The notes below the pieces were generated by a model. That model was not told where the DNA came from, did no database searches, and saw nothing but the letters and a program-made list of their open reading frames with translations. The position numbers and the translations under genes are program-made. From positions 1 through 35,057 of the forward strand of contig JAPYNO010000069.1 of the NCBI GenBank assembly GCA_028283025.1: a stretch of DNA of 35,057 bases. The letters run 5' to 3'. This document shows, one piece after another, positions 8,921 through 18,734 of this stretch (the first letter of the stretch is position 1; each line of letters starts with the position of its first letter). This stretch comes from Pseudomonadales bacterium. Lineage in GTDB: Bacteria > Pseudomonadota > Gammaproteobacteria > Pseudomonadales > Azotimanducaceae.

Positions 8921-9649
8921 ATGGGCAGCGGACGCCATCGGGCACATCGGGTATTGCTGACGCGCACCGAGCCGGGTGCGAGTCGGCAAGCGCAGGCCTT
9001 GTGCGAAGCGGGTTTCGAGCCGGTCAAGCTGCCACTCCTTGACATTGAGCCTGTGGCTTGCCAAGTGCCGAGCGAGACGCCTGATATTGCCATCGCGCTG
9101 TCCGCACATGCGGTGACGCACGGCAGCGAATTGATCGCGGCCTGGCGCAATCGTCCAACATGGCTTGCCGTCGGCAAGGCCACTGCACGCTCACTCGCCG
9201 AAGCGGGCATCGACACCATCCATCCTAGCCGGGCGTCGTCTGAGGGGTTGCTTGCTTTGCATGCACTGGCAGAATGCCGAGGATGCCAAGTCGGCATCCT
9301 GTGCGGCGAATCGCCAAGAGCGCTCCTGCGCGAGGTGCTCACCGCCAAGGGCGCGCATGTAACCGAGTATCCCGTCTACCGCAGACTTCCTCTTGAGCGA
9401 AACTCAGACTACCATGCACACTTCGCCAACCTGAGCGCAGTAGTCGTGTCGAGCGTCGAAGGACTGCAAATCTTCACCGAGATGTGGAATACATATCGCG
9501 ACGCAGCGCCGGTCGTGCTGTGCGTGAACTCTGAGCGTGTCGCGATGCGCGCGCGCGGATTAGGATTTGACGATGTGCGTATTGTGTCCGAGCCAACCGG
9601 TCGTGGTCTCGCGCGGGCACTCGCAGGCTGGCTGAGGAGAACAGCATGA
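8921..9649 (+). CDS. hemD: Uroporphyrinogen-III synthase
   Basis: HemD cyclises hydroxymethylbilane with inversion of ring D to give uroporphyrinogen III. The family is poorly conserved. The 242-residue length is typical, as are the opening HRVLLTRTEPGASRQAQAL and LPLLDIEPV segments, the mid-protein WLAVGKATARSLAEAG and VTEYPVYRRLPL segments, and VVVSSVEGLQIF near the end. The gene sits between hemC (5 bp gap) and hemX (ATGA overlap), which supports the call strongly. It is a stand-alone protein, not fused to HemX as in some relatives. Expression is presumably from a promoter before hemC. Confidence 0.92.
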   Translation: MGSGRHRAHRVLLTRTEPGASRQAQALCEAGFEPVKLPLLDIEPVACQVPSETPDIAIALSAHAVTHGSELIAAWRNRPTWLAVGKATARSLAEAGIDTIHPSRASSEGLLALHALAECRGCQVGILCGESPRALLREVLTAKGAHVTEYPVYRRLPLERNSDYHAHFANLSAVVVSSVEGLQIFTEMWNTYRDAAPVVLCVNSERVAMRARGLGFDDVRIVSEPTGRGLARALAGWLRRTA

Positions 9650-10668
9650 GCGATGATCAAGCGGCAGAAGCGCCGCCGCAGAAGCAGAAGAAGACCAGAT
9701 CATTCACTTCACTCACCATCTTTGCATTGCTCGCGATTGCGCTCGCGTTGCTCGGCTGGTGGTATGTCGCTGGCGGTGGTGAAGATAGCTTCAGCAGCAT
9801 GTTCTCTCAGGACAGGGCAGCGCAGACCTCTGCACCACAAGCGATAGACATGCAAGCGATTGCGGATCGCTTGAGCGCATTGGAGTCCGCGACGCTCGCC
9901 CTGGAAGCCGCGCGCAGCGAGCACGAGATGGCGCTATCGTCAATGGACGAATTCGCGCGGCAGGAGGATGTGCGTCAAAGCGCTGCGCTTCTGCGCGCAG
10001 AGATTCGCGCTACACGGGATGCCTTTCCTAAGGCGATAGAGCTTGAGCATTCTCAAGCCGCGCTCGCGCTACGCTTGCTCGAACTTGCTGAGATCGAACA
10101 CAGGCTGCTTGGTGACTCCAAGGCGCTCGTGTCGTTAATCAAGCGCGTGCAAGCCCTGCTTCGCGGTCATCCACATGCGCTTGACCTGCGCGTAGACCTC
10201 GTGCGTCTTAGCGAAGACATTGCTGCGGCCGAGCCCTCAGGTCAACTCGAGCTTGCCGAAACCTTGCGCGCCTTAAGTCGAAATGCTGGCAAGGTGCCGC
10301 TCATCGAAAGTCAATTTGATATGAAGGCGGAAGCGTCTTCCGGTCTCATGGAACGTGTGGCGGCTGGTCTTAGAAGCCTTGTTCGTATTCGTCGTCTCGA
10401 CTCGCCCGATGGTGCGGATATCGTCACGCGGGCACCGCTTGTGCTTGCGTTAGAGCGTATGCAGGTTGCTCTGCTGCGCCGCGAGCACATCGCTTTTGAG
10501 CGCGAGCGCGCATTCGCAGTTGACTGGGCTCAGCAACATGCCGAAATGGAGAGTCCATTGACGCGAGAGCTTTTGGCTGCTCTCGAAACGCTCGAAGGTG
10601 TCGATCTTGGCGTCCAGCGTGACGACTTCGCATCGCTGATTGCGCGTTTGGGCGAGCTTCAAGAGTAG
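9646..10668 (+). CDS. hemX: HemX-like membrane protein (uroporphyrinogen-III C-methyltransferase-like family)
   Basis: The protein has a charged, Lys/Gln-rich cytoplasmic start (residues 1-20) and a single membrane helix at about 21-42. A helical, coiled-coil-prone segment follows (residues 65-130, many Ala, Leu, Glu and Arg), then a globular periplasmic part. This is the architecture of HemX proteins of the proteobacterial hemCDXY cluster. Despite the historical label 'uroporphyrinogen-III C-methyltransferase', they lack a methyltransferase domain, and their exact role is unclear. A strong GAGGAG precedes the ATG by about 7 nt, and the start overlaps the hemD stop by 4 nt. At 340 residues it is close to the family size. 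Confidence 0.88.
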   Translation: MSDDQAAEAPPQKQKKTRSFTSLTIFALLAIALALLGWWYVAGGGEDSFSSMFSQDRAAQTSAPQAIDMQAIADRLSALESATLALEAARSEHEMALSSMDEFARQEDVRQSAALLRAEIRATRDAFPKAIELEHSQAALALRLLELAEIEHRLLGDSKALVSLIKRVQALLRGHPHALDLRVDLVRLSEDIAAAEPSGQLELAETLRALSRNAGKVPLIESQFDMKAEASSGLMERVAAGLRSLVRIRRLDSPDGADIVTRAPLVLALERMQVALLRREHIAFERERAFAVDWAQQHAEMESPLTRELLAALETLEGVDLGVQRDDFASLIARLGELQE

Positions 10669-10670
10669 CC

Positions 10671-11534
10671 ATGCGCCGTGCGCTTATGTTTTTCTGTGCT
10701 GCGCTGCTCGTTGGTGGCGCAATTGGCAGTATGGCTATGCTTGATCCGGGCTATGCGCGCATCGAGTTCTTCGGCTGGATCGTCGAATCGAACCTCATCG
10801 TGGCATGCTCAGCGCTCATCCTTGTCTACTTCCTGCTGCGGATGCTGTTGCGCTTTATCTCAGCACTCGTGGGCAGCGGTGCGAGCCTGTCGCGACTTCG
10901 GATGCGCTACAAGCACGGGCAAGCGCTTGCGCGCGCACGTTCAGGCATCTTGGAGTTCGCGGCGGGCAATTGGCAACACGCGGCTGATGCGCTTGCCAAG
11001 GCTGCTCCGCACAGCGCCGAGCCGGTGACGATCTGGCTAAATGCCGCCGCAGCCGCAAGAAACGCTGGCAATACTGAATCGATGCGCACGGCCATTGCCG
11101 AGGCGCGAAGCCTCGCTGGCGATATCCCCGAACTCATCCTCATGGAAGCTCGCTGGCACATCGAAGACGGCAATGCACCGCACGCATTGAGGATTCTGCG
11201 GCAGCTCGAAGATACTGGGCATGCTCGCAATGCTGCGGGCAAGCAGTTGCTTCTTGCCAAGGCTTTTCATGCTCTCGAAGACTGGGAGAGCCTGAAAGGC
11301 GCGATCAAGAGGCTCAAGAAATCAAAGGAAGTCGCCCCGCAGTCCTACCGTGCGCTTGAGATCGCGCAGGCACGCTCATCGCTTGATGCCATTGAGGCAC
11401 AAGCTAGTTCGACGGGCGTGGCGCCGGTCAAGAAGGATATCGATGCCGCTTGGCATCATGTGCCCAAGCATCTTCGCAACGAGCCTTTGCTTGTGCGGCG
11501 CAAGATGGAGATCGAGCGCTTGCAGAGCAAATAA
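10671..11534 (+). CDS. hemY: HemY-like protein, C-terminally short
   Basis: The N-terminus shows the HemY_N pattern: a first membrane helix (residues about 4-23), the DPGYARIEFFGWIVESNL segment, and a second helix (about 43-65). A helical TPR-like region then starts with KHGQALARARSGILEFAAGNW. The family role is in late heme or protoporphyrin metabolism at the inner membrane; the biochemical function is unsettled. The protein stops at 287 residues, just after a segment (HHVPKHLRNEPLLVRRK) that lies in the middle of normal HemY proteins of roughly 400 residues. The C-terminal TPR repeats are therefore absent. The stop is only 3 bp from the convergent rho stop, so the missing part is not present in another frame. 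It may be truncated but functional, or decaying. Confidence 0.85.
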   Translation: MRRALMFFCAALLVGGAIGSMAMLDPGYARIEFFGWIVESNLIVACSALILVYFLLRMLLRFISALVGSGASLSRLRMRYKHGQALARARSGILEFAAGNWQHAADALAKAAPHSAEPVTIWLNAAAAARNAGNTESMRTAIAEARSLAGDIPELILMEARWHIEDGNAPHALRILRQLEDTGHARNAAGKQLLLAKAFHALEDWESLKGAIKRLKKSKEVAPQSYRALEIAQARSSLDAIEAQASSTGVAPVKKDIDAAWHHVPKHLRNEPLLVRRKMEIERLQSK

Positions 11535-11537
11535 GGC

Positions 11538-12800
<1,263 letters not shown>

Positions 12801-13154
12801 TCTTCCGGGGTATCCATCAAAAAAAGCGATTTGAGCGGTTGCCAATTCGCGCTTCGATCATAGGCAAAAGTTGGCTGCGACCTGCACGAAATGGATGGTT
12901 GGCAATCAGCGCCGGACTCCGGCGGCAAGCATGTGCCACGAGTCTGAAGCGCTAGGTGAAGCGCAATATACCACCATTCCTGCGAGTGTTGTCAAAGTCC
13001 AATCTGATTGTGTGGGTGCTCATCGGACGCTCACGCTCTCAAAAATGATGTATTACGGACTGTGTTATGACTATCCGTCAAGTATCAATCGTTGATTTTC
13101 TCTCTGCGGCGAAGAAGCGTATACACTGCCTTCTTCTCCTGATCAGGGCCGATC
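12801..13154. other. rho-secB divergent intergenic region
   Basis: This 354-bp stretch has no convincing gene. It must carry the rho promoter and leader on the minus strand and the secB promoter on the plus strand. A TATACA-like -10 occurs near 13120, but a well-spaced -35 is lacking. AGGG is found 6 nt before the secB ATG, within the small inverted repeat GATCAGGGCCGATC. No terminator hairpin with a T tract was found. A 74-codon open frame from 12871 lacks any family resemblance or ribosome binding site, and I regard it as chance. Confidence 0.5.
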
Positions 13155-13637
13155 ATGGCCGACGCTGACAATCAAGCCGAAGGACAGACCTTGACGCCCG
13201 AGGTGCGGCTTGAGCACATCTATTTGAAGGATGCTTCGTTCGAGTCGCCTGCATCGCCGCAGGTGTTCAGCGAATCTTTGCAGCCGAGATTGCAGGTGGA
13301 CTTCAATGCCTCAACCAATCCGCTCGGCAGCCCTCGCTACGAAGTGATACTGAATACGCGCATCGAAGGCAAAGTCAAAGACGGGCAGACGGCCTTTATC
13401 ATCGAGGTGCAGCAGGCTGGCATCTTCTCGTTCGATGGATTCGCCGAGCAGCAGATCCATCAGGTCATGGGCACCTTCTGCCTGACAACCCTTTTCCCCT
13501 ATGTGCGAGAGACGATCGACAGCCTTGCGCTGCGTGGCGGGCTGCCGCCCTTAAAGCTTGCGCCGATCAATTTTGATGCCCTCTATACGCAGGGCGTTTT
13601 GCGTGCGCAGCAATCTGGCGAAACGCCTACGGCTTGA
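13155..13637 (+). CDS. secB: Protein-export chaperone SecB
   Basis: SecB is a cytoplasmic tetrameric chaperone that keeps preproteins unfolded and delivers them to SecA. The 160-residue protein has the family landmarks in order: LEHIYLKDASFESP near the start, EVILNTRIEGKVKDGQTAF, and EVQQAGIFSFDGF. The C-terminal block has LFPYVRETIDSLALRGGLPPL followed by KLAPINFDALYTQ. The usual MLGT-type helix is present as VMGTFCLTTLFPY. Its tail lacks the zinc-coordinating, basic SecA-binding end of some homologues, being acidic or neutral (QQSGETPTA), as in several Gammaproteobacteria. The AGGG at 6 nt before the ATG decides the start. The next gene begins 24 bp downstream and may be cotranscribed. Confidence 0.96.
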   Translation: MADADNQAEGQTLTPEVRLEHIYLKDASFESPASPQVFSESLQPRLQVDFNASTNPLGSPRYEVILNTRIEGKVKDGQTAFIIEVQQAGIFSFDGFAEQQIHQVMGTFCLTTLFPYVRETIDSLALRGGLPPLKLAPINFDALYTQGVLRAQQSGETPTA

Positions 13638-13661
13638 CGGTCACTACGCGAAGAGGTTTCA

Positions 13662-14579
13662 TTGAAGACCGGAAAATCATACTCTCACGCCGATGTCCCG
13701 TCACAGGTTGGGCGCACGTTTCTCGTCACAGGCGCAAACACTGGCATCGGTTTCGAGACAGCCGCTACGCTTGCGGCTCGTGGCGCAAGGGTGCTGCTTG
13801 GCTGCCGTTCAAATGCGCGCGGGCAGGCTGCCTGTGAACGCATACAGATGCGTACCCCGGAAGCTGACCTTCGTCTCGTGCCGCTCGACCTCGGCGACCT
13901 TGCTTCGGTGCGTGAGGCGGCCAATATGGTATTGCAAGAGCCAAGGCTCGACTGCCTCATTAACAATGCTGGCGTTGTCGAGACAACTCGCACCTTCACC
14001 AAGGACGGATTCGAAGCGCACTTCGGAGTCAATCATTTGGGGCACTTCGCGCTTGTCGGACACCTGCTATCGAAGCTCGAAGCTTACGAAGGCGGCAGGG
14101 TAGTGACAGTGGCGAGTACGATTCACAAGCGATCATTCATCCATTGGAGGGACTTGCAGGCCAAGCGCTTGTACTCAAGCCTCGCCCGCTACGGCATGAG
14201 CAAGCTCGCGAATCTGCTCTTCACCTTTGAGCTTGAGCGGCGCTTACGCGCAAGCGACGCACGCAGCATCTCGCTCGCCTGCCATCCCGGCGGCGTGTGG
14301 ACCGAACTTGGCAGGAACCTCCCCAAAATCGTTCAACGTGTGCTCCGACCCATCGCATCGCCAGTGATCAACTCGCTTGAAGATGGCGCGCTCCCGACGC
14401 TGCGTGCAGCGACCGATGAAGACGCGAAGGGAGGTGATTATTTCGGGCCTGATGGCCTGCTTGAAATTGCCGGCGCGCCGATTTTGCGCAAAACCAGCCG
14501 CAGAGCACGCAGCGAGGTAGATGCCGAGAGGCTGTGGGAGATCTCCATGCAACTCACAGGCATGCAGCCATTCATCTAG
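13662..14579 (+). CDS. Short-chain dehydrogenase/reductase (retinol dehydrogenase-like)
   Basis: A 305-residue classical SDR. The cofactor motif TGANTGIG lies at about residues 23-30, and an Arg-containing LGCRSNARG strand end suggests NADP preference. INNAGV comes near 105, the catalytic Ser in VVTVASTIH, and YGMSK as the catalytic Tyr-Lys pair, followed by the CHPGGVWTELGR segment. The length and HFGVNHLGHF pattern resemble retinol dehydrogenase and WW-domain-oxidoreductase-like SDRs, whose bacterial substrates are mostly unknown. The start is TTG, preceded by AAGAGG at the ideal 5 nt, and no ATG is nearby. It heads a compact run with the crotonase-family gene (about 15 bp on) and the efflux transporter, suggesting a small operon dealing with a lipid or hydrophobic acyl substrate. 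That last point is inference. Confidence 0.88.
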   Translation: MKTGKSYSHADVPSQVGRTFLVTGANTGIGFETAATLAARGARVLLGCRSNARGQAACERIQMRTPEADLRLVPLDLGDLASVREAANMVLQEPRLDCLINNAGVVETTRTFTKDGFEAHFGVNHLGHFALVGHLLSKLEAYEGGRVVTVASTIHKRSFIHWRDLQAKRLYSSLARYGMSKLANLLFTFELERRLRASDARSISLACHPGGVWTELGRNLPKIVQRVLRPIASPVINSLEDGALPTLRAATDEDAKGGDYFGPDGLLEIAGAPILRKTSRRARSEVDAERLWEISMQLTGMQPFI

Positions 14580-14594
14580 TCAAGGTAAGTGAAC

Positions 14595-15422
14595 ATGGCA
14601 GACACATTCGAGACCCTCAAAGTGGACATTTCAGATCGCGTTGCCAAGGTGACGATAGACAGCCCGCCTATCAACCTGATGGATCAGTCGCTCTATGTTG
14701 ATCTCTTGAAATTGTCGGCGGTGCTTGCGGAAGACCGAGATGTGTCCGTGATCGTGCTCAGGAGCGCGAATCCAGAGTTTTTCATCGCGCATTTTGACGT
14801 TGGCTTGATTCTCGATTTTCCGATTGACGAGGCGCCCAAGCGCGAAGAAGCCCTGAATCCTTTTCATCAAATATGCGAGCGCCTGTCCATGATGGACAAA
14901 CTCGTGATCGCGCAGATCGAAGGGCGAGCGGGCGGCGGCGGTAGCGAACTCGCGCTTAGCTGCGATCTGCGCTATGGCGTCAAAGGCAAGACCATCATCA
15001 ATCAGATGGAAGTGCCACTCGGTATTATTCCCGGCGGCACAGGCACGCAGCGCTTGCCGCGGCTTGTAGGCCGAGGCCGAGCGCTAGAGATTATTCTTGG
15101 CGGCATTGATCTCGATGCCGAGACCGCAGAGCGCTGGGGCTATTTGAATCGTGTCTTTGACGCAGACGACATCGCCCCGTTCGTGGATGCCTTGGCTGCC
15201 CGCGTGGCGTCGTTTCCGGCCGCTGCGGTGCGGCTCGCCAAGGCATCCGTCAACAATGCCGAACTGCCGCTGCGCGAAGGATTGACAGAAGAAGCGTATC
15301 TCTTTCAACGCGCCTTGCGCAGCCCCGAAGCGCGGCACGCCATGAGAAAATTCCTCGACCTTGGCGGTCAGACGCGCGATGGCGAACTGAACGTTGCGGA
15401 GCTTGTGGCGACGCTTTCATGA
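14595..15422 (+). CDS. Enoyl-CoA hydratase/isomerase family protein
   Basis: A crotonase-fold protein of 275 residues. It starts with the usual VDISDRVAKVTIDSPPINLM strand pair. It has the oxyanion-hole segment (IEGRAGGGGSELALSCDLR) and the later MEVPLGIIPGGTGTQRLPR block. Acidic residues are present at the positions of both catalytic Glu residues of rat mitochondrial hydratase (SELA and MEVP), though their spacing is one residue longer than normal. Hydratase activity is plausible but substrate is unknown. I chose the ATG at 14595 over the GTG at 14589 because AAGG lies 9 nt before the ATG and only 3 nt before the GTG. The stop overlaps the start of the next gene as ATGA. Confidence 0.88.
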   Translation: MADTFETLKVDISDRVAKVTIDSPPINLMDQSLYVDLLKLSAVLAEDRDVSVIVLRSANPEFFIAHFDVGLILDFPIDEAPKREEALNPFHQICERLSMMDKLVIAQIEGRAGGGGSELALSCDLRYGVKGKTIINQMEVPLGIIPGGTGTQRLPRLVGRGRALEIILGGIDLDAETAERWGYLNRVFDADDIAPFVDALAARVASFPAAAVRLAKASVNNAELPLREGLTEEAYLFQRALRSPEARHAMRKFLDLGGQTRDGELNVAELVATLS

Positions 15423-16663
15423 ATCAGCCGACAGGCGCCGTTGCCGCCAATCTTCCACGCGGCTTCCTGCTGCTTGTCGCTGCCATGGTGGCAATCTCGC
15501 CAATCGCCATTGACGCCTACCTGCCCGCTATGCCGACCATGGCTTTGGACTTCGGCGTCGGCATCGTTGAAGTCAATCACACCTTAAGCCTCTATCTGGT
15601 CGGCTTTGCCCTTGGTCAGCTCTTGGGCGGGCCGATTTCCGACCAAATCGGCCGCAAGCGCGTGGCAGTGTTCGGACTCGTGGCGTTCATCCTCACCACC
15701 GTGGTCATCGTTTTTTCCACGCGCATCGAGCATGTGCAGGCGTTGCGCTTGGTGCAGGCGATCGGAGGCGGCCTGTGCGCGGTTGTGTGCATGCCAATGG
15801 TGCGCGACGCCTATCCCGCGCGCGAAGCCGTGCGCAAGTTTCCGATTGTGTTCATGGTGATGCTAATCGCGCCGCTTTTGGCACCCATGACCGGCAGCCT
15901 ACTCCTGCCACTCGGCTGGCAGTCGATTTTCGTATTTCTCGGACTCTACGGCGCGTTCGCGCTGCTCGCGTTCACCAGAATTCCCGAGACCGCACCGAAT
16001 CCAGGGCGGCATATTCGTTGGCGCGGCATTCTTCCGCAATATGTCGAGGTGTTGACCCGCCGCATCCAAGGCCGACCTGTGCCACTCATGTACATACTTG
16101 GCAACGGGAGCATTTCCTGCTTGATGTTCGTATTCATCACCAATTCGTCGTTCATCTACCTTGAGTACTTTGATGTCGGCGAGGCCATGTTTCCGTTCTA
16201 TTTCGGTGCCAACGTCTTGTCGATGCTAGGCTTCACCGTGCTCGCATCCCGCTTGATTCGGCGCATCTCGCCTGCGCTGCTTTTTCGTATCGGTCGCGGC
16301 GTTCAATTGCTGTTCTTCACGGCATTCGCAGCGCTTGTCTTCGGTGCAGACGAGATTCCGCCCTCCCTCTTCACGCCCCTGCTTGCACTCTCGATGGGAG
16401 TCAACGGCCTCATCGGGCCGGCTGTGTCGGGCCTCTATTTGACGCGCTTCAAGCGCTTGGTTGGCAGCGCCTCATCGCTCATGGGCATCAGTGTGTTCCT
16501 CATGGGCGGACTGCTTGGCGCTCTGTCGGGGTTTCTGCACGATGGCACTTTGCGGCCGATGCTCTACACGATGATTGGCGGCATTGTCGTCGGCAATCTC
16601 ATCGTGCTGGCAATTCCTCGGCCTGATGGGGCGCTTGAAGAGGAGCACGCAGACGGCTACTGA
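15419..16663 (+). CDS. Bcr/CflA family multidrug efflux MFS transporter
   Basis: A 414-residue, twelve-helix major facilitator protein with the hallmark Bcr/CflA opening: SPIAIDAYLPAMPTMALDF in the first helix-loop, then LVGFALGQLLGGPISDQIGRKR, which carries the MFS signature loop. The family exports drugs such as bicyclomycin, sulfonamides and chloramphenicol using proton motive force, as well as some metabolites such as cysteine. Its start overlaps the crotonase stop by 4 nt, so it is translationally coupled to that gene. It ends 8 bp from the convergent MFS-acyltransferase gene. A short TGAC-GTCA inverted repeat spans that gap but has no T tract. Confidence 0.88.
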   Translation: MNQPTGAVAANLPRGFLLLVAAMVAISPIAIDAYLPAMPTMALDFGVGIVEVNHTLSLYLVGFALGQLLGGPISDQIGRKRVAVFGLVAFILTTVVIVFSTRIEHVQALRLVQAIGGGLCAVVCMPMVRDAYPAREAVRKFPIVFMVMLIAPLLAPMTGSLLLPLGWQSIFVFLGLYGAFALLAFTRIPETAPNPGRHIRWRGILPQYVEVLTRRIQGRPVPLMYILGNGSISCLMFVFITNSSFIYLEYFDVGEAMFPFYFGANVLSMLGFTVLASRLIRRISPALLFRIGRGVQLLFFTAFAALVFGADEIPPSLFTPLLALSMGVNGLIGPAVSGLYLTRFKRLVGSASSLMGISVFLMGGLLGALSGFLHDGTLRPMLYTMIGGIVVGNLIVLAIPRPDGALEEEHADGY

Positions 16664-16671
16664 CCGCCCCG

Positions 16672-18555
16672 TCAGGCGTTGTCGCCGCGCAGGTTGGCGA
16701 CGTGCGCGCGTAGTGTCTCTGCGGTCAAACCCTCTGGTTCAAGCGCTTCTCCGGCAACGATCTTGACGCGGCTCCAGATGCGCCCGGTGTTCTTGAAGGT
16801 GCCGCCCTTGTGGCTGAAGAAACTACCCCACAGGCCTTGCAAGGCGAGCGGGGTGGTCGGCACCGGCGTGGTGCCTAAAATGCGCTCCACGCCCTGCCGG
16901 AAGGTGTCGATTTCACCGTCTGTCGTGAGCTTGCCTTCGGGAAAAATGCATAGCAGGTCGCCCGCCTCAAGCCCTTTTCGTATTTCTTCGAGTGCGCGCT
17001 CGTAGACCTCACTGCTCACGCGCGGCGATTCGATTGCAATGGCCCTGCCAGTACGAAAAATGAAATTGAGCACGGGGATGTCGAATATGCGCGCAAGCAT
17101 GATGAAGCGCACAGGACGCGGCACCGAACCACCGATAATGAGCGCGTCCATGTAGCTCACATGATTGCACACGAGCAGCGCCGCGCCTTTTTCTGGAATG
17201 CGTTCGAGTGATTGGTGCGTGACGCGATACATCGTGTGCGTGAGTGCCCAGACGAGAAAGCGCATGGCGAATTCAGGCACTTGGTAGAAGATGAACGCCG
17301 CAACAACGAGCGTGCCGATGGCAAGCGTGAGCAGCAGCGAAGGGATCGAAAGCCCGAGCACGCTCAGCCAGACAATGGCGCATACCGAACCCATGACCAT
17401 GAAGAAGGAATTGATGATATTGGTCGCAGCGATGACGCGCGCCCTCGTCGCCTCCGGTGTGCGTGCCTGAATGGAGGCGTAGAGCGGTACTTCGTAGAAG
17501 GCGGCGAATACGCCGAGCAAGAAGATGTCAATGAGCAGTCGAGGCGTGCCGTCGGCATACAAAAAGGCGACTGCGCCGCGCGCCTCGACCGCTTCGAGTG
17601 CATTGATTGCGAAGAACACGTCGATGCCTGCAAGGCTCAATCCCAAAGCGCCAAAAGGCACGATGCCGATTTCGATTTTGCGGCCAGAGAGCCACTCGCA
17701 CAGCAAAGACCCGGCCGCGATCGACAGGGTGAAGACGCCGAGTAGGAGCGTCACCACAGTTTGATCGCCAAACAGGTGCATCTTGGTGAGATTCGGAATC
17801 TGTGCGATATAGAGGCCGCCTAACAGCCAGAACCAAGACACGCCGAGGATGGAGAGGAAAATGGGTTTGCGTGCTGTGGCGAGGCGAATGATCTCGAGTG
17901 TGTCTCGGACAGGATTGAACATGTTGCCAGTGACCTTGCCTGTCGGCTCAGCGGTGGGAATCCTACGGCTCGCCAAATAGCCGATGAGGGCAGCTAAGAG
18001 AATCATCGCGAACAAGACGCCATAGGCAGAATCGAAGCGACCGCCGCCGACCGATGTGCCGATGAGCGTGCCAAGAAGAATGGCGACGAAGGTGCCGAGC
18101 GCGACCATGGCGTTGCCGCCGACAAGCTCGGATTCATGTAGGTGCTGTGGCAGGATCGAGTATTTGAGCGGCCCGAAGAAGGCAGACTGCGTGCCAAGCA
18201 AGAACAGCGCTAAGAGCATCAGCGGCACGCTTTGCGTAAAGAGCGAAAGGCCAGCGAGCGCGGCGATAAGAATCTCGACGACTTTGATCATGCGCACGAG
18301 CCTCGCTTTCTCATACTTGTCGGCCAAGCGTCCTGCGGTCGCCGAGAACAGGAAGAACGGCAGCATGAAGAGGCCAGCGGCGGCATTGACAAAGAGGTTG
18401 GTGTGTTCACTTGCAATGAGCCCGCCGTAGACGAGGATGACAAGCATCGCTGAGCGGAACAGATTGTCGTTGAAAGCGCCGAAGAATTGGGTGGTAAAAA
18501 GGGGCGCGAGCCGATTGCTGGCAAGCAGCGCAAACTGATTCAGGCCTTGGCTCAT
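16672..18555 (-). CDS. MFS (LplT-like) transporter fused to a 1-acylglycerophosphate acyltransferase (PlsC) domain
   Basis: The first 420 or so residues form a twelve-helix MFS module of the lysophospholipid transporter type, opening with LAPLFTTQFFGAFNDNLFRSA. The C-terminal 200 residues are a PlsC-type acyltransferase with the catalytic NHVSYMD (HxxxxD) motif, a FPEGKLTTDGE motif and a downstream PLALQGLWGSFFSHKGG block. Together they would flip lysophospholipid into the cytoplasmic leaflet and re-acylate it. In many relatives a third, acyl-ACP synthetase (Aas) domain follows; here the protein ends after PlsC, as in a known two-domain subgroup of about 630 residues. The ATG at 18555 gives 627 residues. 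The reading frame extends to a TTG at 18600, but that lies in the hairpin repeat. No clear ribosome site is seen. Confidence 0.9.
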   Translation of the reverse strand: MSQGLNQFALLASNRLAPLFTTQFFGAFNDNLFRSAMLVILVYGGLIASEHTNLFVNAAAGLFMLPFFLFSATAGRLADKYEKARLVRMIKVVEILIAALAGLSLFTQSVPLMLLALFLLGTQSAFFGPLKYSILPQHLHESELVGGNAMVALGTFVAILLGTLIGTSVGGGRFDSAYGVLFAMILLAALIGYLASRRIPTAEPTGKVTGNMFNPVRDTLEIIRLATARKPIFLSILGVSWFWLLGGLYIAQIPNLTKMHLFGDQTVVTLLLGVFTLSIAAGSLLCEWLSGRKIEIGIVPFGALGLSLAGIDVFFAINALEAVEARGAVAFLYADGTPRLLIDIFLLGVFAAFYEVPLYASIQARTPEATRARVIAATNIINSFFMVMGSVCAIVWLSVLGLSIPSLLLTLAIGTLVVAAFIFYQVPEFAMRFLVWALTHTMYRVTHQSLERIPEKGAALLVCNHVSYMDALIIGGSVPRPVRFIMLARIFDIPVLNFIFRTGRAIAIESPRVSSEVYERALEEIRKGLEAGDLLCIFPEGKLTTDGEIDTFRQGVERILGTTPVPTTPLALQGLWGSFFSHKGGTFKNTGRIWSRVKIVAGEALEPEGLTAETLRAHVANLRGDNA

Positions 18556-18581
18556 GGAGCGCAAGCCTACAGGATTCTCCC

Positions 18582-18622
18582 CGAGTCTGAACAAGTCCAA
18601 GGATGGACTTGTTCAGAACATA
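18582..18622 (+). repeat. 41-bp repeat, first copy (contains hairpin A)
   Basis: This 41-bp sequence is identical to 18735-18775, at an offset of 153 bp. Its core TCTGAACAAGTCCA pairs perfectly with TGGACTTGTTCAGA across an AGGA loop. Because the core is palindromic, the two copies are both direct and inverted repeats of each other, so they could act as the ends of a small mobile unit or as two copies of a protein-binding site. No other copy was seen in the window. Confidence 0.9.
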
Positions 18623-18734
18623 CTGAGGAAACTCTGAATAACGGAGTTTCCAGCGGCACATGGATGTGCCGCCGAATTCAGTGCCTTAAGGCATTGAATT
18701 CGCGAGCATAGCTTCAATCGCAATTGAAGCTATG

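Noticed and set aside
12871-13095. A 74-codon plus-strand frame in the rho-secB gap
   Set aside because: No ribosome binding site, no family resemblance and Cys/Met-rich random-looking composition; it covers the region where both promoters must lie.
17212-17745. A 177-codon plus-strand frame antisense to the MFS-PlsC gene
   Set aside because: Shadow of a membrane protein gene; it reads as charged low-complexity protein and has no start signal.
18582-18655. Hairpins as Rho-independent terminators
   Set aside because: The flanking genes are divergent, so no transcript ends here, and no T tract follows any stem on either strand.
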